DNA of 64,000 nt from Opitutia bacterium (GCA_016187945.1 JACPIT010000002.1:1-64000); one strand, 5' to 3'; numbered from the stretch's first letter, positions 1-8,313 are shown. A program made the numbers and translations. The notes: generated by a model from the sequence alone, not told the origin.

Positions 1-2
1 CC

Positions 3-95
3 TTCGCGTGGATCGATGGCTTCTACAATACCCGCCGCCGCCACTCTTCTATCGGCTATCTCTCGCCGTTTGACTTCGAAAACCAAACCAACTGA
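3..95 (+). pseudogene. IS3-family transposase (OrfB), C-terminal fragment
   Basis: The frame enters from the left edge and ends at TGA 93-95. The residues FAWIDGFYNTRRRHSSIGY followed by LSPFDFE are the classic C-terminal tail of the IS3-family DDE transposase OrfB (the conserved YN..R.HS.LGY..P..FE signature). Only about 30 residues are in the window, so the rest may lie upstream. About 40 bases later the remnant of a different element begins. Confidence 0.8.
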
Positions 96-137
96 AAAAT
101 CCTCCCTGCGCCCCAAGTCTACAAATCGAAGGTAATC

Positions 138-306
138 CCAGCTTCAGCCGCGTGCGCTCGCGGTTGGTGAAGCAGAACACCGCGCCCAGTTTCGGATCTT
201 CGCCAAGCTGCGACTGCGCTGCCGACCACAATCCGTCGTATTGCTTGCGCATGTCCACCGGCTCCAACGCCACGAAGATCCGCACCGAATGAGGGAACGC
301 CAGCAT
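138..306 (-). pseudogene. tnpB: IS66-family TnpB, N-terminal fragment
   Basis: From ATG 306-304 the frame reads MLAFPHSVRIFVALEPVDMR and continues to NRERTRLKL. This is the N-terminal half of the small IS66 accessory protein TnpB (pattern R.(I/F)(Y/V)...P.DMRK..DGL...LGEDP..G..F.F.NR.R.R.K). After about residue 56 the similarity stops and the frame runs into unrelated DNA antisense to the IS3 fragment, so the gene is truncated. It follows tnpA by 7 bases, the normal IS66 order. Confidence 0.75.
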
Positions 307-313
307 CGCCGTC

Positions 314-697
314 TCAACTCCGCAACGCCCGCACCAGCGCGACGAGTTCCTCGACGCTGCCGCCGCGCACCGTCGTGCCGTCGGCCAATCGCACTTCGAG
401 CATGCTCCCTCCGCTCGCGCTCGTAGACGAACTCGAGGGCAACGCCACCTCTGCGAAGCGCACCGGCGCCGACAACCCCGTCGACCCAGCGAGACCACGC
501 TTCGCCGCGCGCTGCGTCCAATTGCAGAACGTCGTGTAGCGGATGCCCTCGCGCCGCGCGAACGCCCGTCGCGTCAATCCGCTCTCCCGGAACGACGCTA
601 ACAACTGCTCGCGCCGCTCTCGCGGCACGTGCTGTCGCCCCGCTCGGTCCCTCCGTTCCCCGTGATGCACCAACTCCGTAGTTACCGTAGTTCCCAT
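314..697 (-). CDS. tnpA: IS66-family accessory protein TnpA
   Basis: This 127-residue protein has an N-terminal helix-turn-helix typical of IS66 OrfA/TnpA: REQLLASFRESGLTRRAFARR followed by EGIRYTTFCNWTQR. Its C-terminus contains the family signature LEVRLADGTTVRGGSVEELVALVRAL. IS66 elements carry tnpA, tnpB and tnpC; here tnpB is cut short and tnpC is missing, so this is the surviving intact gene of a dead element. The function of TnpA within the family is poorly known; DNA binding is inferred from the HTH. Confidence 0.85.
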   Translation of the reverse strand: MGTTVTTELVHHGERRDRAGRQHVPRERREQLLASFRESGLTRRAFARREGIRYTTFCNWTQRAAKRGLAGSTGLSAPVRFAEVALPSSSSTSASGGSMLEVRLADGTTVRGGSVEELVALVRALRS

Positions 698-772
698 CCC
701 GCCACTCTATCAGCCCGCAGCTCCCGTAACCACGAGGCACCCGAGGCGACGCTTACGGAAGTGTGAGGAATG

Positions 773-850
773 CATCGTTCCGTCCGAAGACAAGATTCGT
801 CAGGTTGTTGGGCGATGAAGACCAAGACCTGCGAAGTGGACGGAACGATG
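773..850. repeat. 13-bp perfect inverted repeat between IS remnants
   Basis: CATCGTTCCGTCC at 773-785 is exactly complementary to GGACGGAACGATG at 838-850, with a 52-base spacer. Just outside the arms lie CGCTTAC (750-756) and GTAAGCG (851-857), so the whole 750-857 block is symmetrical. It may be a joint of two IS66-type ends or a small non-autonomous insert. Confidence 0.6.
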
Positions 851-870
851 GTAAGCGTCCGGCCGGTCTT

Positions 871-1376
871 TCAATTTCCCACAATTTCGACGCGGAGTGA
901 GTAGCCGATGGCGATATCGGTAAGGAGAGCGAGGCCGCGCCACATGACGATATTACCTGGTGCCGGATCGCAGGCGCGAGCGAGATATCCGCCGAGTCGG
1001 GCAATTTTGACTATATAGTGCGAGAGCAAGGGTGGGGGTGATTGCGCTGAAGTCGTTGGATCAGGGGAGAGCCGATCGAGAAGCCGGAGCTCGAGCTGGG
1101 TGAGAGCTACCGTCGGCTTGGCAGCGAGCTGGCTGCGATTGATCATCGTCAGCCAGAAGATCCGCCAAGCCACGACACAGCAGGTCGCAATCAGATTCAC
1201 CAAGCGCGTTGCAGTGCGCAATCGCGACTCCTCAGCCCGGCAACCGGATTTCAGGATCTTGTGGAATAGCTCGATTTTCCAGCGGAGCGCATACCACTGG
1301 ATTTTTTCAAGCGCTTCCTTCACCGAACGCACGGGCAGATCGGTCAACGGTTTCCAACTAATGCGCTCCCGGGCTT
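871..1376 (-). pseudogene. IS4-family transposase, C-terminal fragment
   Basis: The minus-strand frame ending at TGA 873-871 contains WKPLTDLPVRSVKEALEKI and, further on, WYALRWKIELFHKILKSGC, followed by EESRL. This is the Y(2)R(3)E(6)K signature that carries the catalytic glutamate of IS4-family DDE transposases, followed by the usual C-terminal tail. The N-terminal two thirds are missing: near base 1376 the frame abuts an IS21 fragment on the other strand. Confidence 0.8.
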
Positions 1377-1379
1377 TGT

Positions 1380-1739
1380 GTGATCGAGCAACTGCGGCCT
1401 TACGCGCCCGCGCTCGCCCGCAAAGTCGATGCCGAGTCGCTCGTTTCCTACCGCGGCAGCCGTTACTCCGTGCCGCCCGCACACGTCGGCCAGCGTGTGA
1501 GCGTCCAAGCCCTCGGCGGCAAAATCACCATCAAGGTCGGCGAATTGATCGTCGCCGAGCACACACCCGTGCCCCAAGGCCACAGCCAGATCGCGCCCGA
1601 GCACCTGCAAGCGCTCTGGAAACAAACCGTCGCGCGCGCCACCGCCGAGCGCCACGCTCCGCCACCACGCTGCCAAATCGCGTTTACCCAATCCGTCGAG
1701 CGACGCCCGCTCAGCGTCTACGCGGAGGTGGCCGGATGA
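1380..1739 (+). pseudogene. istA: IS21-family transposase IstA, C-terminal fragment
   Basis: About 119 residues match the C-terminal beta-rich region of IstA: DAESLVSYRGSRYSVPPAHVGQRV, then a KVGELIVAEH-like strand and the terminal PLSVYAEVAG. The catalytic DDE core is absent. The stop codon overlaps the istB start (ATGA at 1736-1739), the normal IS21 gene order and coupling. Confidence 0.75.
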
Positions 1740-1875
1740 GCGCCGCCGTTTTTGAACCGAAGGCCGCCACCGCGCTTGCCGCCCTCGGACTCGACACCAC
1801 CCACGCTCGACTCGATGCGATCGCCCAGCAAGCCGCCGCCGCCCAGTGGAGCTACAGCCACTTCCTCACAAAAAC
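1736..1875 (+). pseudogene. istB: IS21-family helper ATPase IstB, N-terminal fragment
   Basis: The start overlaps the istA stop. The first ~45 residues (ALAALGLDTTHARLDAIAQQ, then AAAAQWSYSHFL) match the N-terminal leucine-rich domain of IstB, after which the frame diverges around base 1875. The AAA+ ATPase domain is missing, so this end of the IS21 element was also deleted. The neighbouring HDOD gene ends 80 bases further on. Confidence 0.65.
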
Positions 1876-1954
1876 CGTTCGCCGGAGGCGGCATCCGACT
1901 GCGGTCACGGCCGGCTCCCGCTTCAGCAGCGCGATTTCGTCGAGTGGGCGGTGC

Positions 1955-2884
1955 TTAACGCGCGGCGATTATGGCGCGGGCGCCGCTGGGGAACGCGAGC
2001 ACGCAACTCTCTCCCGATGCATCGTTGAGAAACGAACTGATCTCGCGGAGACGGGTTTGCACGTGCACGACGCACTCCCGCACCTGCGCGGCTGTGACGC
2101 CGGCACGCCGCAGGAGCGCGGGTTCGAGCGGGCGCGTGGTTGGCTCCGGCAACAACGCCGCAGTCTGAGTCCATTTTGCGAGAGAGAGGAGCGATGCCAG
2201 TTGACCGTGCGCGGCGGTCGCCGTCGGCAGGTATTGCCAGCGAACCGGCTCGGACATCACCGCCGGAAATTCCCACAACCGCAGCAGCGCGGCACCGGCT
2301 TCGGCGTTGTGGAAGCCGAGCAGGCGGCGCTCTTCCTCGCATGTTTCGAGCGGCGACGCCTGTTTCTGAAACCGAAAATCCGGCGCGCCGCGTTCGAGCC
2401 ATTCGTTGATCGCGACGAGGCCAACTCGGTGCAGCAAGCCGATCGTGTAGGCGATGTCGCAATCGATGTTGATCACTTCCGCGAGACTTTCGGCGGCGAT
2501 GGCGCACGCGATGGAGCTCTGCCACAGCTCGTCCGCGCCGATCGAGTAAGTGGCGAGCGGCCGCACGAGCACTTCGGAGGCGACGGCGTGGGCCACCAGT
2601 TCGTAGATTTGCCCGTAGCCGACGCGATGCACGGCTTCGTCGACGGTGTAGCAGCGCAGCCCTTGGTTGTAGTAGGCCGAGTTGCCGACTTGAAGGACGC
2701 GCGCGGCGATGCCGGGATCCAGGCGGATCATTTCAACGACCTCGTGCAGCGACGAGTTTCCGTCGCTCAACAGCCGCTTCAGTCTCGGCAGCACGCGCGG
2801 GGCCGAGGGCAAATGCGTCAAGCGCCGGACTATGTCTTCCGGCGTCGTTCGCGGTAAAGTGGGGCAGGAGCTGACAGGGCTCAC
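1955..2884 (-). CDS. HDOD-domain signalling protein (first of three)
   Basis: This 309-residue cytoplasmic protein carries an HDOD domain over about residues 15-215. Recognisable parts are an N-terminal PSAPRVLPRLKRLLSD helix, IRLDPGIAARVLQVGNSAYY, and a degenerate HD segment at GLLHRVGLVAINEW. HDOD proteins lack the metal-dependent phosphohydrolase residues and act as signalling scaffolds. The annotated start is a GTG at 2884-2882. AGGAG lies directly against it, and a sigma28-like -10 box ends only 7 bases upstream, so the transcript would be nearly leaderless; a start slightly further in cannot be excluded. A 308-residue relative lies at 7387-8313. Its promoter places it in the flagellar regulon. 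Confidence 0.85.
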   Translation of the reverse strand: MSPVSSCPTLPRTTPEDIVRRLTHLPSAPRVLPRLKRLLSDGNSSLHEVVEMIRLDPGIAARVLQVGNSAYYNQGLRCYTVDEAVHRVGYGQIYELVAHAVASEVLVRPLATYSIGADELWQSSIACAIAAESLAEVINIDCDIAYTIGLLHRVGLVAINEWLERGAPDFRFQKQASPLETCEEERRLLGFHNAEAGAALLRLWEFPAVMSEPVRWQYLPTATAAHGQLASLLSLAKWTQTAALLPEPTTRPLEPALLRRAGVTAAQVRECVVHVQTRLREISSFLNDASGESCVLAFPSGARAIIAAR

Positions 2885-2891
2885 CTCCTGT

Positions 2892-2918
2892 TCATCGGCT
2901 AATTCGCCGTAAACTTTC
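2892..2918 (-). promoter_or_regulatory. sigma28-like promoter for HDOD gene 1
   Basis: On the minus strand, GAAA (2918-2915), a 15-base spacer and GCCGATGA (2899-2892) match the flagellar sigma28 consensus TAAA-N15-GCCGATAA at 9 of 12 positions. The predicted transcript start is within a few bases of the GTG start codon. Confidence 0.55.
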
Positions 2919-2940
2919 GCGATTTGCGCGGGATGCGGCG

Positions 2941-3321
2941 TCAGGAGTGCCGCTGATAGATTTTTTGCAGCATGCCGGGCGGCATCATCGTCGGCGTTGG
3001 TGCGACGGGGCGATTGCCGGTGAGACTGAAACGGAGGAGCAACTGTTCGTTTTCCTTCTCGAGTTGCAGCACTTGGAGAATGCGGGCGCGGGTCTTTTCG
3101 AGCGCCTGGCGAAGCGCGGCCTGGTTGCCGCTGTCGCCTTGGGCACCGCGCAGCGCGGCGAGGGTCTCGTCGAGCCGCGCGAGCAGCGCTTTCTTCTTTT
3201 CGAGGAGCGGGGCGTCGGGCGCCCGCTGATTTTGCTGTAGGAAACGGTTTTCTTCCAACGCGAGCGCGTGGAGCTCGTCACAGAGTTGGTGGTGTTGCTG
3301 CAGGGCTTGCAGAGGCGTCAT
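2941..3321 (-). CDS. Small coiled-coil protein, FlgN-like
   Basis: This 126-residue, almost entirely helical protein is rich in Leu, Gln, Glu and Ala. The helical stretches include ELHALALEENRFLQ, then EKKKALLARLDETLAALRG and EKTRARILQVLQLEKENEQL. Size and heptad pattern resemble FlgN-type export chaperones for hook-associated proteins, but no diagnostic residue allows a firm call. Its start lies 44 bases inside the end of the TPR gene, so the two are translationally coupled. The shared upstream promoter is sigma28-like, which supports a flagellar role. Alternative: an unrelated coiled-coil protein. Confidence 0.6.
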   Translation of the reverse strand: MTPLQALQQHHQLCDELHALALEENRFLQQNQRAPDAPLLEKKKALLARLDETLAALRGAQGDSGNQAALRQALEKTRARILQVLQLEKENEQLLLRFSLTGNRPVAPTPTMMPPGMLQKIYQRHS

Positions 3322-4558
3322 GGGGCGGTGCGGAAGCGGGAAGCGGAGGTGTTTGGCCCGTCGTCGTCGAGAACGCAGCGGTCAGTTTGCGGTCGGCTTG
3401 ATCGTGCCACTCCATGTTGCTTATGCGCCACGTGGCCATTTTGGCGAGTTCGTTCAGCTCGGCCGATGCGGTCGGCAATTTGGCGACTGTCGTGACGATG
3501 TTTTGGTAGGTCTCGCGGGCGCGGTCGATCGCGCGTAATTGCTCCTGACAGAGTGCGACCTGATAAAGAACGGGCAACTGCCAGTGGGCGTCATTCGAGA
3601 GCGCAGCCAGGCCTTGGTAGATCGCGAGCGCATTGGCGGTGTCGCCGCTGTGGAAAAATTCGTTCGCGAGCTGATTGCCCGTCCGGCGTTGCCAATACAC
3701 CCAGCGGCGTGGCTCGGCGTTCGACTGATGCTGCTCGCCGCGCAGGAGCGCGAAGGTCTCGGTCAGCGCTTCGTCGGTGCGACCGAGTTTGCGCAGAGTG
3801 GTCGCGAGCAGGAAGCGCGCTTCGGGCACGTTTTCGTCCTCGGGCCATTGTTCGAGGTATGCGCGCAAGGCGGTGACGGCGGCTTCGGAGTCGCCGGCGA
3901 GCTGCATCGAGTAGGCCGACTTGAAATGCGCGCGCGCGCGGTCGGCAGGCGCGAGATCGAGGAGGCGCAGGCGCGAGAAGAATTTTCCGGCCTCGGCATA
4001 GTTGCCCGCCTCGAAGTGCGTTTCGGCGATCTCGAATTGGGCGGTTTTGGCGAGTAGCTGATAGTGGTCGAAGGTATCCGCGGGGAGCTTCAGCGTCGAA
4101 TTCAGCACGCTGTAGAAACGCGCGATCGCCATCTTGTGCGCGCCCATCGCGCGCAGCGTGCGGCCGACGTCGAGCAGCACGTCGGGCACGCGGCCGTCCT
4201 CCGGGAATTCCTTGAGGAATTTTTCGTAGACGGCGGTGGCCTTCGTGTAGGTGCCTTGTTTGCGGTAGCAGCGGCCCATGCCGATGAGGGCTTCTTGTTG
4301 CTCGACTTTGTTGAACGAGCTCGACTGGAGAATCTGCCGGTAAGCGATCTCGGCGGCGGTGTAGTCGCCGCGGTCCGTGAGATTGTTGCCGAGCTTCAAC
4401 AGCCCGCGCGCTTCCGCCGAGAGTGTCGGCGCCGCGTGTTCGGCGTCGTCCGGTTCGCTCTTGGCCCCTGCGCCGCGCGCGCTCGCGAGCAGCACCGCGG
4501 CGAGAAAAAGCACGGTGAGCAGGCGGCCGCCGGGCGGAAGGTGGAGCGGGCGGATCAT
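3278..4558 (-). CDS. Secreted or anchored TPR-repeat protein
   Basis: The 426-residue protein begins with a hydrophobic signal or anchor segment (LLTVLFLAAVLLASARGAGA, about residues 13-32). Several tetratricopeptide repeats follow between about 50 and 370, for example LGNNLTDRGDYTAAEIAYRQIL, GRCYRKQGTYTKATAVYEKF and AHFKSAYSMQLAGDSEAAV. The C-terminus is low-complexity Pro/Ala/Ser. It probably forms a periplasmic or membrane-tethered scaffold. The start overlaps the preceding gene by ATGA (4558-4555), and its end overlaps the FlgN-like gene, giving a tight three-gene operon. The exact partner is unknown. Confidence 0.8.
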   Translation of the reverse strand: MIRPLHLPPGGRLLTVLFLAAVLLASARGAGAKSEPDDAEHAAPTLSAEARGLLKLGNNLTDRGDYTAAEIAYRQILQSSSFNKVEQQEALIGMGRCYRKQGTYTKATAVYEKFLKEFPEDGRVPDVLLDVGRTLRAMGAHKMAIARFYSVLNSTLKLPADTFDHYQLLAKTAQFEIAETHFEAGNYAEAGKFFSRLRLLDLAPADRARAHFKSAYSMQLAGDSEAAVTALRAYLEQWPEDENVPEARFLLATTLRKLGRTDEALTETFALLRGEQHQSNAEPRRWVYWQRRTGNQLANEFFHSGDTANALAIYQGLAALSNDAHWQLPVLYQVALCQEQLRAIDRARETYQNIVTTVAKLPTASAELNELAKMATWRISNMEWHDQADRKLTAAFSTTTGQTPPLPASAPPHDASASPAATPPTL

Positions 4559-5100
4559 TGCTGGCGATAAGTGGCGGAGCTGGCGGGCAACGGCGCCGCG
4601 GTGGGCGCGGAGTTCGGCACGGGCGCGACGACCGTTACGTCGCCGTTGGCCGAGCCGGAGCCGGGGAATTGGAAGAAGGGCAGGAAATCTTCGGCGCGCA
4701 CTTTCGGGCGAGTATCGTCAGGCAGGATTTCTGCCGGCGGTTTGCCCGGCGCGACTTTGGTCGTGTCGGTGGACGCGGGTAGATCGACCGGTTTCGCGAC
4801 CGGCGGCACCACGGTGACGTCGCCTTTCGCCGGCTCGACGAGCGGGGCGGCGTGTTCCTCGGCAGGGAGTGGCGGAGCCGCCGCGGCCGGGCGGGCCGAG
4901 AGATCGGGCGGAGGGATCGCTTCGCCGAAGCGGAGCGCGGGTGAGCCGACCGTCGCGAGGTAGGGGCGACTGATCGAACTCGAGGGTTCGGGGGCGACAG
5001 ACGGGGCGGAGATGGCCACGACCGGCAAAAGCGACAGCACCAGGCGGACTCCCGCCCAATGCGCGCCTGCCGCTCGAGGCGGTTTTGCGCTCTGATTCAT
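4555..5100 (-). CDS. Proline-rich exported protein of unknown function
   Basis: The 181-residue protein starts at ATG 5100. The segment VRLVLSLLPVVAISAPSVA gives a signal peptide or single membrane anchor near residues 15-35. The rest is proline- and alanine-rich and apparently disordered, with GDVTVV occurring twice (a short internal repeat). A longer frame reaches 5193, but a sigma28-like -10 box at 5162-5155 puts the transcript start near 5148, which favours the inner ATG. It is the first gene of the operon with the TPR and FlgN-like genes. No known family recognised. Confidence 0.6.
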   Translation of the reverse strand: MNQSAKPPRAAGAHWAGVRLVLSLLPVVAISAPSVAPEPSSSISRPYLATVGSPALRFGEAIPPPDLSARPAAAAPPLPAEEHAAPLVEPAKGDVTVVPPVAKPVDLPASTDTTKVAPGKPPAEILPDDTRPKVRAEDFLPFFQFPGSGSANGDVTVVAPVPNSAPTAAPLPASSATYRQQ

Positions 5101-5154
5101 TTTTTGTGCAACTACGGTCCATGGGAATGGATCGGTCTGATTCGCCGTCTGGTT

Positions 5155-5181
5155 GCATCGGCCCGGGGCATTGAATCTGTA
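5155..5181 (-). promoter_or_regulatory. sigma28-like promoter for the proline-rich/TPR/FlgN-like operon
   Basis: Minus strand: TACA (5181-5178), a 15-base spacer and GCCGATGC (5162-5155). Nine of 12 positions match TAAA-N15-GCCGATAA. The start of the first gene lies about 48 bases downstream of the predicted transcript start. Confidence 0.5.
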
Positions 5182-5229
5182 GCGATTTTGCATGTGCCGG
5201 GCGGTTTTGAGGGATTCTCCCTCCTCGAC

Positions 5230-7146
5230 TCAGGAGCTGATTTCTTTGCCGTCCAGCACCGCCCGCAAATTCCGCCCGAGTTCTTCGAGCGTGTAGGGCT
5301 TCTTCACGAAGTTGTGCATGCCCATCTTCTCAAACTCGCCGCGCGCTTCCGGGGTAAGGTGTCCCGTCAACACGAGCACTTTCAAATCCGGCTTCGTCGC
5401 GCGGATGACGCGGTAGACCTCCACGCCGTTCGCGCCGGGCATGTTCAAGTCGAGCAGCACCGCGTCGATTTTCGAGTCGGGGCTCGCGATCGCCTCGATC
5501 GCTTCGAGTCCGTCGGCGGCGCTGCGCACCTGGTAGCCTTTGCGCGAGAGCGCCGCTTCGAGCAGCAGCCGCAGCGGCGCTTCGTCGTCCACGACGAGGA
5601 TCGACTCGGTGCCGCCGGGAAACTCGCTCGCGCGCGCCAGCGACGGCGGCACGATGGCGGCGTCGGCCAGCGGCAGGTAAACTTTGAAGGTGCTGCCGAT
5701 ACCGGGCGAGCTCTCGACTTCGATCGTGCCTTCGTGGCTCGCGACGATGCCGTAGACGACGGCGAGACCGAGGCCGGTGCCTTTGTTGACCGCCTTCGTG
5801 GTGAAAAACGGCTCGAAAATGCGCGCGCGCACCTCCGGCGTCATGCCCGTGCCCGTGTCCGTGACCGCCAGACACGCGCAAGCGCGGCCGCCGATCACGG
5901 CGCTGGGCACCGCGGCGCCCTCGACGCGCGTCGTGGTGATCGTGAGCGTGCCGCCCGAGGGCATGGCGTCGCGCGCATTCACGCAGAGGTTGAGCACGAT
6001 TTGCTGAAGCTGATTCTGGTCGGCGAGGAGCGGCGGCAGGCCGTCCTCGAGCGCGAAGTTGAAAGTCAGGTTGCGCGGGAACGTCTCCGAGAGCAGCGCC
6101 ACGAGTTCGCGCACGAGTTGGTTGAGGTCGAGCGGTGCGAAGCGCACCTCCGCTTTGCGGCTGAACGTCAGGATCTGGCGCACGAGGCCGCTGGCGCGCT
6201 GCGAGGCCTTTTTGATTTCGCGCATGCACTTCTGCAGCAGCGCCGCGTCGCCCGGATTCAGCAGCGCAAACTCCGCGTAGCCGTTCATCACGGCGATGAT
6301 GTTGTTGAAGTCGTGTGCGATGCCGCCGGCGAGCGTGCCGAGGCTCTCCATCTTCTGCGCCTGGCGGAGTTGCTCTTCGAGCGTCTTGCGGCTCGTGACG
6401 TCCTCGCGCAGGCAAAGGAAATTCGTGATCTCGCCGGTCGGGCTGCGGAGACACGACACCTGCACCGACTCGAAGACTTTTTTGCCGTCCGGGCCTTCGC
6501 GCGTGAGCTCGCCGCGCCACTCCTGACCGCCGTTCACGGTTTCCCAGAATTTCGAGTAGGACGCCTCGTCCGGATGTCCTTCGCGGAGCACTTGCACGTC
6601 CTCGTCGAGCAGGCGTTCGAGCGTGTAGCCGGTGTCCTCGGTGAACTTCGCGTTCACGTATTGGACATTGCCGTCGGCATCGGTGATCGCGATCGCCACG
6701 GGCGACTGCTCGACGGCGCGCGAGAGTTTGAAATACTGCTCCTCCGCCACGCGCTGACGCGTGATGTCGTGGCCGACCGAGCGCACGCCGATCCATTTGC
6801 CGCTGTCGCAGATCGCTTTTTCCTCCCAAGCGATCCAACGCCAGCCCTGCGGGGTGAGCCAGCGCGACTCGCACGACGTGCGGCGCGGTTCCTGGTTCAG
6901 TTCCGAGTCGGCCGCGACGAGCGCGGGAGCGTCGTCCTGATGCAACCAAGCCGCCACTGGGCGCCCCGGCAGGTCGCCGATCGGGCAGCCGAACTTTCGA
7001 GCGAAAGTCTGGTTGGCCGCGAGGATGCGGCCCTCCCAATCTCGACAATAAACGAGCGCGTCGCTGCCCGCCCAAGCGCCAAGCAAAGCCTCCGGCGGCG
7101 GATACGCGCGTGCGCCCGCGATAGAATCGCTGATCACGACTGACAT
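5230..7146 (-). CDS. PAS-PAS hybrid sensor histidine kinase with receiver
   Basis: This 638-residue protein has no membrane segment and should be a cytoplasmic sensor. PAS domains lie at about 25-130 and 140-255 (the second with [16 protein letters not shown]). The HisKA box follows, with the phospho-accepting His278 in GIAHDFNN. The HATPase domain at 340-495 has N-box [11 protein letters not shown]1 DTGTGM and G2 [11 protein letters not shown]. The receiver at 515-630 has VVDDE, phospho-Asp566 in LLDLNMP and Lys616. It therefore autophosphorylates and passes phosphate to its own receiver; the output partner is not evident. The first 14 bases of the gene are identical to those of flagellin gene 20260-21072, and a sigma28-like promoter ends only ~10 bases upstream of the ATG. 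This leaves almost no leader. Confidence 0.92.
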   Translation of the reverse strand: MSVVISDSIAGARAYPPPEALLGAWAGSDALVYCRDWEGRILAANQTFARKFGCPIGDLPGRPVAAWLHQDDAPALVAADSELNQEPRRTSCESRWLTPQGWRWIAWEEKAICDSGKWIGVRSVGHDITRQRVAEEQYFKLSRAVEQSPVAIAITDADGNVQYVNAKFTEDTGYTLERLLDEDVQVLREGHPDEASYSKFWETVNGGQEWRGELTREGPDGKKVFESVQVSCLRSPTGEITNFLCLREDVTSRKTLEEQLRQAQKMESLGTLAGGIAHDFNNIIAVMNGYAEFALLNPGDAALLQKCMREIKKASQRASGLVRQILTFSRKAEVRFAPLDLNQLVRELVALLSETFPRNLTFNFALEDGLPPLLADQNQLQQIVLNLCVNARDAMPSGGTLTITTTRVEGAAVPSAVIGGRACACLAVTDTGTGMTPEVRARIFEPFFTTKAVNKGTGLGLAVVYGIVASHEGTIEVESSPGIGSTFKVYLPLADAAIVPPSLARASEFPGGTESILVVDDEAPLRLLLEAALSRKGYQVRSAADGLEAIEAIASPDSKIDAVLLDLNMPGANGVEVYRVIRATKPDLKVLVLTGHLTPEARGEFEKMGMHNFVKKPYTLEELGRNLRAVLDGKEISS

Positions 7147-7155
7147 GCAGCCCGT

Positions 7156-7182
7156 GTATCGGCGCGCCGGACGCGAACTTTA
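7156..7182 (-). promoter_or_regulatory. sigma28-like promoter for the hybrid kinase
   Basis: Minus strand: TAAA (7182-7179), exactly 15 bases, then GCCGATAC (7163-7156). Eleven of 12 consensus positions match. The ATG of the kinase is at 7146-7144, so the transcript would begin only a few bases before the start codon. Confidence 0.65.
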
Positions 7183-7323
7183 AGGCCGTCCGGCCCGGTG
7201 GGGACACGCTCGTCGCGTAGGCGGCAGAAATTGCTCAGCAGAAGGACGCTGACACGTTTTCCGCGGTGCGCGGTTCGCACGAGTTGCACGCCGGGGCGCG
7301 ACTACCGGCCTCGGCCTCCGGAG

Positions 7324-7342
7324 CGGCGATATTATATCGCCG
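7324..7342. repeat. Perfect hairpin downstream of HDOD gene 2
   Basis: CGGCGATA (7324-7331), TTA loop, TATCGCCG (7335-7342). It lies about 45 bases after the stop of the HDOD gene ending at 7387 and could help end that transcript, but no T-run follows on either strand. Confidence 0.4.
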
Positions 7343-7386
7343 TTCCCTTTCTCCCCGGCGGACGTATTCTCGCGATCGGGCGACGC

Positions 7387-8313
7387 TCACACCAACCCGC
7401 TCAACATCGCCGGCAGGCGTTGCAGCGCGTTTTCGATCGAGGCGCGCGCGAGCGTGGATTCCGGGCCGTCGGCTCCGTAGAGGACGTTCCAGCCTTCGAG
7501 TCGGAGCCAGCTATCGCGTTCGACCGGGTCGACTTTTTCAAAACCACCCGTCACGCCCGCGTGACGCACGAGATGATCGGCCACCTGCACCGCCGCGGCA
7601 AAGAGCCGGTGGCGCGGGGCGCGGTCGGGTTCGCAGTGGTAGCGCACCGCGAAGGCGATTTCCTCGCAGACTTGGTGCTTCTGAAGATAGTGCGCGCCGA
7701 TCTGCGCGTGGTCCCAGCCGATCAACTGCCGCTCGAGCCGGCAGACGTCGGCTGGCGTGGGGAGTTGCGTGTTCGAGATCTGCACCAGTTCGTCGGGGAA
7801 CGCATACGCCATGACGACCTTGCCGACGTTGTGCAGCAGGCCGACGAGGTAATCCGTGTCGTCGTCGATCGTGAGCGGCGTGGCGCGCAGGATTTCGCGC
7901 GTGAGGATTGCGCAGCCGATGCTGTGCGCCCAGAGATCCTTCCACGGCAGCGGCGTCGAGACGTTGCCCTGCAAGCGCTCGAGCTCCTCGATCACGGGCG
8001 TCGCGACGGACAGCTCGCGGATTTGCCGTAACCCGAGGAAAAACACGGCCTCCTCGATGTTGTTCACGCGCGCGCCGAGGCCGAAATAGACGGAGTTCAC
8101 CATGCGCAGGAGCCGCGCGGAGAGCGACGGATCGCGCCGGATGATCTCGGCGATTTGCGACGTCAGGCTCTGGTCGGATTTCACGAGCGCGCTGAGGGCG
8201 TCGTTGTTGGCCTGAAGCGAGGCGAGTTTGGGGCAGGCGTTGATGCGGCGCCGGATTTCCTGATCGTCGAGAACGACGCGACCGGCGACGGGTGGTGTGG
8301 AAAGGGACGACAT
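7387..8313 (-). CDS. HDOD-domain signalling protein (second of three)
   Basis: The 308-residue protein contains an HDOD domain at about 30-235: CPKLASLQANNDALSALVK, IIRRDPSLSARLLRMVNSVYFG, a degenerate HD region YLVGLLHNVGKVVMAYAF, and a downstream GWDHAQIGAHYLQKH helix. The frame is open to 8556, but the ATG at 8313 is chosen because a sigma28-like promoter occupies 8367-8393 and excludes the longer version. It shares a bidirectional promoter region with the OGT-like gene. HDOD proteins usually act as adaptors in motility or second-messenger signalling; the partner here is unknown. Confidence 0.87.
   Translation of the reverse strand: MSSLSTPPVAGRVVLDDQEIRRRINACPKLASLQANNDALSALVKSDQSLTSQIAEIIRRDPSLSARLLRMVNSVYFGLGARVNNIEEAVFFLGLRQIRELSVATPVIEELERLQGNVSTPLPWKDLWAHSIGCAILTREILRATPLTIDDDTDYLVGLLHNVGKVVMAYAFPDELVQISNTQLPTPADVCRLERQLIGWDHAQIGAHYLQKHQVCEEIAFAVRYHCEPDRAPRHRLFAAAVQVADHLVRHAGVTGGFEKVDPVERDSWLRLEGWNVLYGADGPESTLARASIENALQRLPAMLSGLV

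Larger units (their letters stand above)
138..756 (-). mobile_element. IS66-family element, truncated (tnpA plus start of tnpB)
   Basis: The element has intact tnpA, a truncated tnpB and no TnpC transposase. Its upstream end is recognisable: read on the minus strand from base 756 the sequence starts GTAAGCG, the usual start of IS66 terminal inverted repeats. The other end is lost near base 138 at the junction with the IS3 remnant. It cannot transpose by itself. Confidence 0.6.

Noticed and set aside
5059-7143. 694-codon plus-strand frame opposite the PAS kinase
   Set aside because: Arg/His/Ala/Val-rich with no motifs; the minus strand encodes an unmistakable histidine kinase.
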